5,732 nucleotides of DNA from Pirellulaceae bacterium (GCA_030744095.1 JASLRF010000260.1:1-5732), one strand, 5' to 3'; positions 1-5,619 are shown, numbered from the stretch's first letter. The notes: generated from the sequence alone by a model not told the origin. Made by a program: numbers and translations.

Positions 1-51
1 AGATCAGTTTCTCCGCAGGCAGTGCTGTGCTGTCAGTGCTTCTAGCTTGCG

Positions 52-97
52 AAAATGCTGCCATGGGCAATGCAAAAATGCTGCCATGGGCAATGCA
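52..97. repeat. Perfect 23-bp tandem duplication (two copies)
   Basis: Positions 52-74 and 75-97 are identical 23-bp units, each beginning AAAATGCTGCCATGGGCAAT. Each unit contains the short inverted repeat TGCC-ATG-GGCA. The copies abut exactly with no mismatch, which suggests recent slippage duplication or a variable-number locus. A third copy would start at 98 but is absent. Confidence 0.9.
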
Positions 98-101
98 ATG
101 G

Positions 102-146
102 AAACAAAAAAAGCGACCCCCGCCACAAATAGAGGACGAGGGTCGC
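102..146 (-). terminator. Rho-independent terminator, leftward
   Basis: On the minus strand the arm GCGACCC (from 140-146) pairs with GGGTCGC (from 113-119) over 7 perfect base pairs. Two or three further pairs are possible inside the 20-nt loop. The stem is followed at once by seven T residues (106-112) and then GTTT. The plus-strand side lacks a T run, so the element is directional. It would end a minus-strand transcript coming from the right, yet no intact minus-strand gene lies before it. Confidence 0.7.
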
Positions 147-201
147 GTGCTTTATCCCAAGATCCCGAATCGCCTGCTGCAGCAAATCGATTTTGGCTCA
201 G

Positions 202-462
202 TCAAACAATGATCTTGATGAGCTTGTCACGCACCGAAGTCGCTACCTGTTTGGTGCAAAGTGACCAGATCGCAGGACCGAATCAGTTTCGAAAGGCTGC
301 AAGCACAGCATTCACGCCAACCGGTTGGAAGGCAAGGATCTATGATCTCTGGGCGACAACTTAAGGAGTTGCAGAGTGCAACGTCCTCATCGAAACATTT
401 GTGGTGGTTCTTGCATAGACGCCCTCCACTTCAGAAGAGATGCAACATTGAACGTTGTACGG
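202..462 (-). pseudogene. Possible decayed minus-strand gene tail
   Basis: One minus-strand frame ends at a TGA (202-204), 55 nt before the leftward terminator. Its last residues, QVATSVRDKLIKIIV, look like a genuine protein C-terminus. Reading upstream in the same frame gives stretches such as QPVGVNAVLAAF and SSEVEGVYARTTTNVSMRTL, but stops at 283, 340 and 361 interrupt them. The distance to the terminator and the protein-like composition suggest a gene that has decayed by point mutation. No family was recognised and no start can be assigned. Chance is a real alternative because the uninterrupted pieces are only about 6-33 residues long. Confidence 0.17.
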
Positions 463-471
463 TCATCTTAA
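376..471 (+). CDS. Small ORF candidate, 31 aa, GTG start
   Basis: A perfect AAGGAG (363-368) sits 7 nt before a GTG at 376, which opens a 31-codon frame ending in TAA (469-471). The peptide is basic and has a CGGSC motif near residue 9 and no hydrophobic segment. The only support is the ribosome binding site. The start lies inside a 6-bp-stem hairpin (GTTGCA-gag-TGCAAC, 368-382), and the frame is antisense to the proposed decayed gene, so the two readings exclude each other. No known family is recognised. Confidence 0.12.
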   Translation: MQRPHRNICGGSCIDALHFRRDATLNVVRSS

Positions 472-612
472 TCGTCTTGTTGGCCCAATGTCAAGTTCTT
501 TTTTTCGTTCGCATTCTTGCCTCTCCACATGCGCGGTAAAGGTAGTTTCGCGTCTCTTCTTGTGGTCGTTTGTCACGACGATTCAGGCAATGACACGTGA
601 CACCATTGCGAT

Positions 613-642
613 GGTTCCGATGTTGGTGGTTCCGACGTTGGT
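613..642. repeat. 15-bp tandem repeat (two copies, one mismatch)
   Basis: Units at 613-627 (GGTTCCGATGTTGGT) and 628-642 (GGTTCCGACGTTGGT) are adjacent and differ at one base. The period is a multiple of three, and one plus frame reads GSDVG twice. The surrounding frame has no recognisable coding character, so it is annotated as a simple repeat. Confidence 0.8.
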
Positions 643-689
643 GGAATGCTTGACCATTTGCAACCGATGCATCGAACGATAGACCCTAG

Positions 690-744
690 ACAGGTCAGCA
701 GCAATTTGCTGCCCTGTTTGTGCGGGCTGCGTGCGAGCGCAGCC
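690..744. promoter_or_regulatory. Two adjacent stable hairpins upstream of the 900-2905 operon
   Basis: Hairpin A (690-717) has outer arms ACAGG/CCTGT and inner arms GCAGCAA/TTGCTGC around a single central base, with a 3-nt bulge on the left. Hairpin B (725-744) has arms GGCTGCG/CGCAGCC and a 6-nt loop. Neither is followed by a T run on either strand, so they are not typical terminators. They may form a structured leader of the operon, a small RNA or an intergenic repeat. No known RNA family was recognised. Confidence 0.4.
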
Positions 745-899
745 AGCTCGGCCATCACGCCGGTTTCTCTTGAGAGCGCGACAATGAGCTATGTTTTTGT
801 CGGGGCAATGCAGCGCCTGCCCGCTCATTCAAACCATCAAGCAGCGATCCTTTGGGCTGCAAACGTCCGGTCGCGCTCATTGTACGGATTAGACAGTTC

Positions 900-1832
900 A
901 TGTGGCACAACTCGTTGATCACGCAATTGGCCGTCTCACCCGTCTGTGGCTATCTGGCGCGCGACGCCGGTGCTGCTGAACCCACGGCGATTTCGGCGCT
1001 GGCATTGGCAGCCCAAGGACAGACTGATGCGGCTCGCCAAGCGGCTGACTGGCTCGCTGCGACGCAGGCAACTGACGGCTCCGTCGCGGTTCGACGTGAC
1101 ACCGACGGCCCATGTTGGCCGACGAGCCTGGCGGCGTTGGCTTGGCACACAGTCGATCCGGTTGACTTTGCCGAACAGATTGACTGTGCCGTGACATGGA
1201 TGTTGTCTATCCGCGGGAAAACACAACCACGGTCGAGTGAGGTCCATCACGACTCTTCGCTGGTCGCATGGCCGTGGGTGGTAGGAACACACTCATGGAT
1301 CGAACCAACTGCCCTGCACGTTCTGGCGCTGAAAGCTACCGGCTACGGCGACCATCCGCGAGTACGGGAAGCGGTACGATTGCTGGTCGACAGGCAGATT
1401 CCCGGTGGTGGTTGCAACTATGGTAATACGGGCATACTGGGGCAGACGCTATGGCCGCACGTTCAGCCGACGGGCTTGGCCCTTTGGGCGCTTGGCGGCG
1501 AGACCTTGGGCAGGGGTCGCATCAAAGCCTCCATCGCATGGCTGCGACAGGCACTGTGCGAGCGTACCACTTGTACGTCACTGGCCTGGGGGCTGCTCGG
1601 CTTGCAAGCGCACGACTCCCATCACAGCGGCACGATTCCAGACGGAGCCGCAGATTGGATCGAACAGGCTCAAGCGCGGAACTCTGCCGGCCAACGCTCG
1701 GCGTACAAGGCCGCCCTCCTGTCGCTGGCTGCCGGCGCGGTCGAGGGAAGAGACTGTTTGACCGCACCGGAAGTTCGTGATACGAGCACAACACGAGGAC
1801 CCGACCATGCGGTCGAGGAGAACGTTCAATGA
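900..1832 (+). CDS. Prenyltransferase/squalene-oxidase-repeat protein
   Basis: This 310-residue protein is built of repeating helical units typical of the alpha/alpha-barrel terpene cyclase and prenyltransferase repeat superfamily. Visible units are EPTAISALALAA (27-38), AADWLAATQATDGS (48-61), SWIEPTALHVLALKATG (132-148), VRLLVDRQIPGGGCNYG (159-175) and LWPHVQPTGLALWALGG (184-200). The aromatic/Gln/Gly pattern resembles QW-type motifs. No DxDD protonation motif of squalene-hopene cyclases is visible (the nearest is DTDG at 67-70), so cyclase activity is doubtful. It lacks a signal peptide and membrane segments. ATG 900 was chosen because the family-like sequence begins soon after; the frame stays open back to 774, and TTG 852 is the only other upstream start, without a ribosome binding site. 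It is translationally coupled to the DUF362 gene. The exact reaction, or a binding-only role, cannot be assigned. Confidence 0.85.
   Translation: MWHNSLITQLAVSPVCGYLARDAGAAEPTAISALALAAQGQTDAARQAADWLAATQATDGSVAVRRDTDGPCWPTSLAALAWHTVDPVDFAEQIDCAVTWMLSIRGKTQPRSSEVHHDSSLVAWPWVVGTHSWIEPTALHVLALKATGYGDHPRVREAVRLLVDRQIPGGGCNYGNTGILGQTLWPHVQPTGLALWALGGETLGRGRIKASIAWLRQALCERTTCTSLAWGLLGLQAHDSHHSGTIPDGAADWIEQAQARNSAGQRSAYKAALLSLAAGAVEGRDCLTAPEVRDTSTTRGPDHAVEENVQ
1815..1820 (+). promoter_or_regulatory. Shine-Dalgarno GAGGAG of the DUF362 gene
   Basis: GAGGAG lies 8 nt before ATG 1829, inside the 3' end of the upstream gene. With the ATGA overlap (1829-1832) it fixes the start of the second gene and points to translational coupling. 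Confidence 0.8.
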
Positions 1833-2905
1833 CACAGCGTACGCCGCATGACAAAGTAGATGTGAACTTGCCGTCCAACTGCCCGAAGCGCACAACATGC
1901 GGGCTTGAAGAGAACGCTCGCGTTCGCCGTGCGATGCTCGTGGGTGGTTCGCTGGCCGCGACGGGAGTGATCGGCTATCCGTTGATTAAACGTGTCTCAC
2001 GGCACCGGGAACTCGTATTCATCGCTCGTCATCAGCGTTACGACGGATCATTAGTGCAGACCATCCGCGATGGTCTGTTGGCATCTGGCGTGTCGGCAAA
2101 TGATCTGGTGGGAAAGCGCGTTGTGCTGAAGCCGAATCTAGTTGAGCCGACTCGTGCCGTGCCGCACATGACAACACATCCCACGATGATCCTGGCGACG
2201 GCCGAAGTCTTTCGTGGCTTTGGTGCACATGTCGTCGTGGGCGAAGCGCCTGGACACGTGCGCGATACTGAAATGGCACTGGCTGAATCGGGGTTGCAAG
2301 AGGCACTTGATTCAACCGGATTGGAATTCTCCGATCTGAACTACGAAGAGGTGAAGTGGGTCAAGAACCGCGGTCGTGCGAGCCGGCTGGGAGGATTCCA
2401 TTTCCCTCAGTCGATCGTCGAAGCAGATCTGATCGTCTCGATGCCGAAGATGAAGACCCATCATTGGGTGGGTGTGACAGCTGCGATGAAGAACCTGTAC
2501 GGTACGCTCCCAGGAATCAAGTACGGTTGGCCAAAGAACGTCTTGCACCATGCGGGCATCCCGGAAACCGTTTTTGATATCAATGCCTCGCTGCCCAAGG
2601 TGATCACGGTCGTAGACGGAATTCAATGCATGGAAGGTGATGGCCCGATCATGGGTAGTCCGAAACAGATGGGGTTGGTACTGGTCGGTACAAACGCGGC
2701 CGCCGTCGATGCAACCGTTTGCCGCTTGATGAGGCTCAACCCAGCCCGTGTCGGCTACCTGCAATTAGCTGCTGACCGATTGGGGCCCATCGACAGCCAG
2801 TTGATCGATCAAACTGGCGAACACTGGGAACCGCTTGCTCAGACGTTCGAGATCCTGGACAAGCCACACTTGCAGCCACTACGCGATGGTGTGTTGATGT
2901 CTTGA
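1829..2905 (+). CDS. DUF362 family protein with Tat-like N-terminal anchor
   Basis: This 358-residue protein shows DUF362 signatures in order: KPNLV (101-105), THP (116-118), GEAPG (138-142), the hallmark MPKMKTHHWVGVTAAMKNLYG block (205-225), DGI..MEGDGP (263-273) and GTNAAAVDAT (287-296). Residues 33-54 carry an RR followed by a hydrophobic stretch (RRAMLVGGSLAATGVIGYPL), resembling a twin-arginine signal or signal anchor. The n-region is unusually long at about 32 residues and there is no clear cleavage site. The C-terminal 4Fe-4S ferredoxin module found in many DUF362 proteins is absent. The biochemical role of DUF362 is not established; an exported or membrane-tethered enzyme or metal-binding protein is inferred. 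The start is fixed by the ATGA overlap and the GAGGAG. The gene forms a two-gene operon with the repeat protein and ends about 35 bp before a hairpin shared with the convergent gene. Confidence 0.9.
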   Translation: MTQRTPHDKVDVNLPSNCPKRTTCGLEENARVRRAMLVGGSLAATGVIGYPLIKRVSRHRELVFIARHQRYDGSLVQTIRDGLLASGVSANDLVGKRVVLKPNLVEPTRAVPHMTTHPTMILATAEVFRGFGAHVVVGEAPGHVRDTEMALAESGLQEALDSTGLEFSDLNYEEVKWVKNRGRASRLGGFHFPQSIVEADLIVSMPKMKTHHWVGVTAAMKNLYGTLPGIKYGWPKNVLHHAGIPETVFDINASLPKVITVVDGIQCMEGDGPIMGSPKQMGLVLVGTNAAAVDATVCRLMRLNPARVGYLQLAADRLGPIDSQLIDQTGEHWEPLAQTFEILDKPHLQPLRDGVLMS

Positions 2906-2939
2906 GCCTCGTTCCATCAGATCCTCAACAACCTCAACT

Positions 2940-2976
2940 AAAAAAAGACCCTCCAGCACTACGCTCGAAGGTCTTT
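2940..2976 (-). terminator. Rho-independent terminator of the glutamine synthetase gene
   Basis: On the minus strand AAAGACC (from 2970-2976) pairs with GGTCTTT (from 2944-2950), and the T tract continues to seven residues (2946-2940). The loop can form a small inner AGC/GCT stem. It begins about 30 nt after the synthetase stop. In the plus direction only three T residues follow, so it may act weakly on the convergent DUF362 operon. Confidence 0.8.
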
Positions 2977-3005
2977 GATCGTACTGTGTTCAGACGAATG
3001 ACGTT

Positions 3006-4016
3006 TTACGCGCAAGTTTCCTTGACGGTCTTGATGATCGCCGACGCAACCTTGTACGGATCCGCGTTGGAGGCGGGCCGACGGTCTTCGAGGCGCCCTA
3101 TCCAGCCATCCTCAATGGTCGTGTGGGGGATCCGAATCGACGCACCCCGATCGAGCGCACCGTAGCTGAATTTGTCAATCGCCTGCGTTTCGTGTTCACC
3201 AGTCAGACGCTGCTCATTGTGTGCGCCATAGACATCGATGTGCCGCGGAATCTGGCCACCGAAAGCATTACAGATCTTCGTGAACACCCCTTCGTCGCCT
3301 GATTCACGCATGATCCCGTTGGAGAAATTCGCGTGCATTCCCGAACCGTTCCAGTCCAACGCTCCAAACGGTTTCGGATGCCACTCGATCGCGTAGCCGT
3401 AACTTTCACCGGCACGCTCCAACAGATAGCGAGCCACCCAGGTCTCGTCACCGGCTCGCTTGGCGCTCTTGGCAAATACCTGGAACTCCCATTGGCCCGC
3501 CGCGACTTCGGCGTTGATGCCTTCAACGTTGATGCCGGCAGCAAGGCACGCATCGAGGTGTTCGTCGACGCAGGCGCGACCGTGCGCATTCTTGGCGCCG
3601 ACCGAGCAATAATAAGGACCTTGGGGAGCCGGGAATCCTGCTGGCGGAAAGCCGGGCGGCAAGTTCGTGGTGGTGTTCCAAAGGAAGTATTCTTGTTCAA
3701 AACCAAACCAGAAGTCGTCGTCGTCGTCGTCAATCGTGGCTCGACCGTTCGATTCGTGTGGAGTCCCATCTGGGTTGAGAACTTCCGTCATCACCAGGAA
3801 AGCGTCCTTACGGCACGGGTCAGGGTAGATTGCGACGGGCTTCAACAGGCAATCCGAACTACCACCGGCGGCTTGCTCTGTCGAGCTGCCGTCAAAATTC
3901 CACACCGGACAATCTTCCAGCGTGCCGCCGAAGTTCTTTCGGACTTTTGTTTTCGATCGAAGGCTCTGGGTTGGTTTGTAACCGTCGAGCCAGATGTACT
4001 CTAACTTGGCAACCAT
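3006..4016 (-). CDS. glnII: Glutamine synthetase, eukaryote-type (GSII)
   Basis: The enzyme condenses glutamate and ammonium to glutamine with ATP, in the cytoplasm. At 336 residues it fits GSII (about 330-370) and not the roughly 450-470 residue GSI. The N-terminal beta-grasp carries VWNFDGSST (38-46). Catalytic-domain motifs follow: WFGFEQEY (103-110) with metal/ATP-binding Glu residues, GPYYCSVG (133-140), INAEVAAGQWEFQV (167-180), WNGSGMHANFS (222-232), LTGEHETQAIDKFSYG (271-286), RGASIRIP (290-297, substrate/phosphate Arg) and GRLEDRRPASNADPY (307-321). All expected active-site motifs appear intact. Six Asp residues in a row (96-101) precede WFGFEQEY. GSII lacks the adenylylation control of GSI, so control is expected at expression. 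An AGGAG precedes the ATG, and a sigma-54 promoter lies about 200 nt further upstream. Confidence 0.95.
   Translation of the reverse strand: MVAKLEYIWLDGYKPTQSLRSKTKVRKNFGGTLEDCPVWNFDGSSTEQAAGGSSDCLLKPVAIYPDPCRKDAFLVMTEVLNPDGTPHESNGRATIDDDDDDFWFGFEQEYFLWNTTTNLPPGFPPAGFPAPQGPYYCSVGAKNAHGRACVDEHLDACLAAGINVEGINAEVAAGQWEFQVFAKSAKRAGDETWVARYLLERAGESYGYAIEWHPKPFGALDWNGSGMHANFSNGIMRESGDEGVFTKICNAFGGQIPRHIDVYGAHNEQRLTGEHETQAIDKFSYGALDRGASIRIPHTTIEDGWIGRLEDRRPASNADPYKVASAIIKTVKETCA
3714..3731. repeat. (GTC)6 trinucleotide tract inside glutamine synthetase
   Basis: Six perfect GTC units on the plus strand are read as GAC on the minus strand and encode Asp 96-101, just before the conserved WFGFEQEY motif. 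Use of a single Asp codon makes it a true microsatellite that could change in length in frame. Confidence 0.9.
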
Positions 4017-4222
4017 CTTGCAATTGACTCCTAATCAAAATCCAAAACTGAAGGTTTCTACCAACGACCGCAATCTGTGGCGTCCATTCCGGAAAAGACG
4101 TCCCTGTGGGAGAAGTCGTGCCTGAGCGGCACGAAAACCCGAGATCTAGCCTCGGAACGCCTTCGCCGAAGCTATCCGCCCCTCGTCAAGGGGGCTGCGA
4201 TCGGTACGCCTGCCTGGGCTTA
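4017..4222 (-). promoter_or_regulatory. Long structured 5' leader of glutamine synthetase
   Basis: Between the predicted sigma-54 start site (near 4222) and the ATG lie about 205 nt holding a series of hairpins: CCCCT/AGGGG (4179-4193), CTTC/GAAG (4161-4171), CCGAG/CTCGG (4139-4155), TCGTGCC/GGCACGA (4116-4134, perfect 7-bp stem) and GAC-TCCC/GGGA-GTC (4097-4117). The last is followed on the minus strand by four T residues (4093-4096), so it could be a weak attenuator, and it shares two bases with the 7-bp hairpin. A 9-codon ATG frame (4058-4087) also lies in the leader. No match to the known glnA glutamine-riboswitch core was seen. The function is inferred only; an intergenic repeat is an alternative. 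Confidence 0.45.
4028..4034 (-). promoter_or_regulatory. Shine-Dalgarno TTAGGAG of glutamine synthetase
   Basis: On the minus strand TTAGGAG lies 11 nt before the ATG at 4016. The spacing is slightly long, but this is the only good site nearby, and it supports the chosen start together with the N-terminal homology. Confidence 0.65.
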
Positions 4223-4232
4223 CGCCTGAGGT

Positions 4233-4248
4233 TGCAACGGTCGTGCCA
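4233..4248 (-). promoter_or_regulatory. Sigma-54 (-24/-12) promoter of glutamine synthetase
   Basis: The minus strand reads TGGCACGACCGTTGCA, preceded by T. This matches the full sigma-54 consensus TGGCACG-N4-TTGCW. The invariant GG (4247-4246) and GC (4235-4234) are 10 nt apart, as required. Transcription would start near 4222 and run into the synthetase gene. Nitrogen-assimilation genes, including rhizobial glnII, are classic sigma-54 targets, so the location fits the gene's function. Confidence 0.85.
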
Positions 4249-4356
4249 ATCGCCAACTTTAGAAGGAATATGTTAGGAGATTGATAGCCGAATGCAAGCG
4301 GGCGGGGCTTTTCCCGTCAGACTGCTGTGCTTACGCGTCGTGTGCCGGGAACTGAC

Positions 4357-4375
4357 GTCCGACCGAGCGTTGGAC
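4357..4375. promoter_or_regulatory. Inverted repeat, candidate enhancer-binding site
   Basis: GTCCGAC and GTTGGAC form 7-base arms (one mismatch) around a 5-nt spacer. The centre is about 118 bp upstream of the -24 element, a usual distance for upstream activator sequences of sigma-54 enhancer-binding proteins. No T run follows on either strand, so it is unlikely to be the kinase terminator. The sequence does not match the enterobacterial NtrC box, so the regulator cannot be named. Confidence 0.35.
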
Positions 4376-4464
4376 CTGCCTTCAACTTAGGCACCAGGTG
4401 ATGGATCCACAGGCAAAATGTGCGACAAAATGGATGCAAATCGGAAGCGATCCCTGACTCGCCC

Positions 4465-5448
4465 TTATCTCCGATCCGCCAACATCGCTTCCTCGCGAAA
4501 CTGGCGGATGTCTCGGATCATCTCCAGCACGTTTTGGTACCGATCGCCGGGTTTCTTTCGCATTGCACGTGCACAAACTGCATCCAGTTCCTCGGGCACT
4601 TTGAGGTGTTGGGATACCTGGCTGGGTGGGGGTGGTGTGTAATGCAAGATGTTGTCGAACGTCTGTTTGATGGTCTCGCCTTTGAACGGTTCTTGCAGCG
4701 CCAGCAGTTCGTACAGGACTACGCCCAGGCTGAAGATATCCGTGCGCTCATCGACTGGCACGTCCTGAACCTGTTCAGGTGACATGTAGAGCGGCGTGCC
4801 GGGCCGTCTGCCAGCGTTGGTGAGCCGTTCTTGCAAGCTGCTCTTGAACAGATCGTCGACGCCAACTTCGTTCGGCATTCCCCAGACTTTCGCGACTCCC
4901 CAGTCCATCAAATAGACCTCGCCGAAGAACCCGACCAGGATGTTCTCCGGCTTGACATCGCGGTGAATCACGCCCGACGTATGAGCGTATGTAAGCGCGT
5001 TGCTCGCCTGGACCAAGACCTCAAGCAGTCGGTCAAGAGAGTATCGATTCCTGGTCGGCTCGTCGCCTTGTGCGATCCGACACAAGATATTGAACAGGTT
5101 TTCGCCCTCGATCTTCTTCATGGCGAAGTAAATGTTCCCATCATCGTCCTTGCCAATCTCGTAAACCGGGACGGTGTTGGGGTGTGCCAATTGTGCCGTG
5201 ATGCGCGCTTCGCGCAACAGGCGTCGTCGTTGTACCGCATCCACTTTACGATCGGATAACAGCTTCTTGATGGCGACGGTCCGTCCCAAATTGCCATCCT
5301 TGCAGGACAGGAGAACGCCGCCGCCTCCCCCAGCCATCTCTTTGAAGTTGCTGTACTTCTCAAAATCGTTGGTAAACCAATCGGGGAGCCCGGTATCGGT
5401 CGTGGAAAGGTAGATACCCGGGTAAGGGACTTCTTTCTGATCCGTCAT
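4465..5448 (-). CDS. Soluble Hanks-type Ser/Thr protein kinase
   Basis: This 327-residue protein is a nearly bare kinase domain. It has a glycine-rich loop AGGGGGV (39-45), VAIKK with ATP-anchoring Lys61, helix-C Glu80 (LLREA), the catalytic loop HRDVKPEN (162-169), DWG (182-184) in place of DFG, GTPLYMSPE (217-225) as P+1 loop/APE, DIFSLGVVLYELL (237-249) and the late Arg in DRY (302-304). The catalytic Lys, Asp164, Asn169 and Asp182 are present, so activity is expected. DWG is common in planctomycete kinases. The glycine loop is unusual: its first Gly is Ala and the rest is five glycines in a row. The DWG-to-SPE segment is long (about 40 residues). There is no membrane segment, PASTA, WD40 or other sensor domain, so it is probably cytosolic. 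The start is ATG 5448 with a weak AGAGAA upstream. Its substrate is unknown. Confidence 0.93.
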   Translation of the reverse strand: MTDQKEVPYPGIYLSTTDTGLPDWFTNDFEKYSNFKEMAGGGGGVLLSCKDGNLGRTVAIKKLLSDRKVDAVQRRRLLREARITAQLAHPNTVPVYEIGKDDDGNIYFAMKKIEGENLFNILCRIAQGDEPTRNRYSLDRLLEVLVQASNALTYAHTSGVIHRDVKPENILVGFFGEVYLMDWGVAKVWGMPNEVGVDDLFKSSLQERLTNAGRRPGTPLYMSPEQVQDVPVDERTDIFSLGVVLYELLALQEPFKGETIKQTFDNILHYTPPPPSQVSQHLKVPEELDAVCARAMRKKPGDRYQNVLEMIRDIRQFREEAMLADRR

Positions 5449-5550
5449 GACGCATTTCTCTGGTGCTTCATCGCAAAACCCCCAATGTAGCGGCTTGCTT
5501 TCGCATTGGCAGTCGATGGACTACAACCTGCGCGAGCCACATAGTTTCAC

Positions 5551-5564
5551 AAATCGCGCGATTT
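5551..5564. promoter_or_regulatory. 14-bp perfect palindrome upstream of the kinase
   Basis: AAATCGCGCGATTT is a perfect dyad in the 171-bp gap between the upstream gene's stop (5620) and the kinase start (5448). On the minus strand a loose TTGCGC / AACTAT pair flanks it at near promoter spacing. It could be an operator for a dimeric regulator. This rests on symmetry and location alone. Confidence 0.3.
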
Positions 5565-5619
5565 CGCGCAAAGAAACCTTATTTGCACACTCAGGCAACT
5601 CCCAGCAATAAATGTACCG

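Larger units (their letters stand above)
1..899. other. Gene-poor region with repeats and hairpins
   Basis: No reading frame on either strand shows a recognisable domain. The frames open on the plus strand overlap one another, are short and rich in Cys, Trp, His and Arg as noise frames often are, and mostly lack a ribosome binding site. The stretch does contain a 23-bp tandem duplication, a leftward terminator, a 12-bp palindrome (CCAACCGGTTGG, 317-328), a 6-bp-stem hairpin (368-382), a 15-bp tandem repeat and a pair of stable hairpins. It must also carry the promoter of the operon that starts near 900, but no convincing -35/-10 pair was found. It may be the remains of a decayed gene plus regulatory DNA. 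Confidence 0.6.

Noticed and set aside
230..430. Cysteine-rich open minus-strand frame of 67 codons
   Set aside because: It has no ATG or GTG start and no ribosome binding site, and its ten Cys codons are explained by the TGC-rich sequence.
646..918. 90-codon plus frame running into the repeat-protein gene
   Set aside because: No ribosome binding site, no recognisable motif, it covers the two hairpins, and it overlaps the likely start of the real gene.
903..918. TGGCACA-like -24 element on the plus strand
   Set aside because: The -12 part is GTTGA at the required spacing, the GC is missing, and it lies inside coding sequence.
3333..4004. 223-codon plus-strand frame opposite glutamine synthetase
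   Set aside because: It is antisense to a gene with intact GSII motifs along its whole length and shows no domain of its own.
4058..4087. 9-codon upstream ORF in the glutamine synthetase leader
   Set aside because: It has no good ribosome binding site and no run of Gln or Glu codons that would suggest translational attenuation; kept only as a note in the leader entry.
4382..4390. CTTAGGCACC/GGTG dyad as an NtrC box
   Set aside because: The arms are only four bases around one central base, and the sequence does not match the NtrC consensus spacing.
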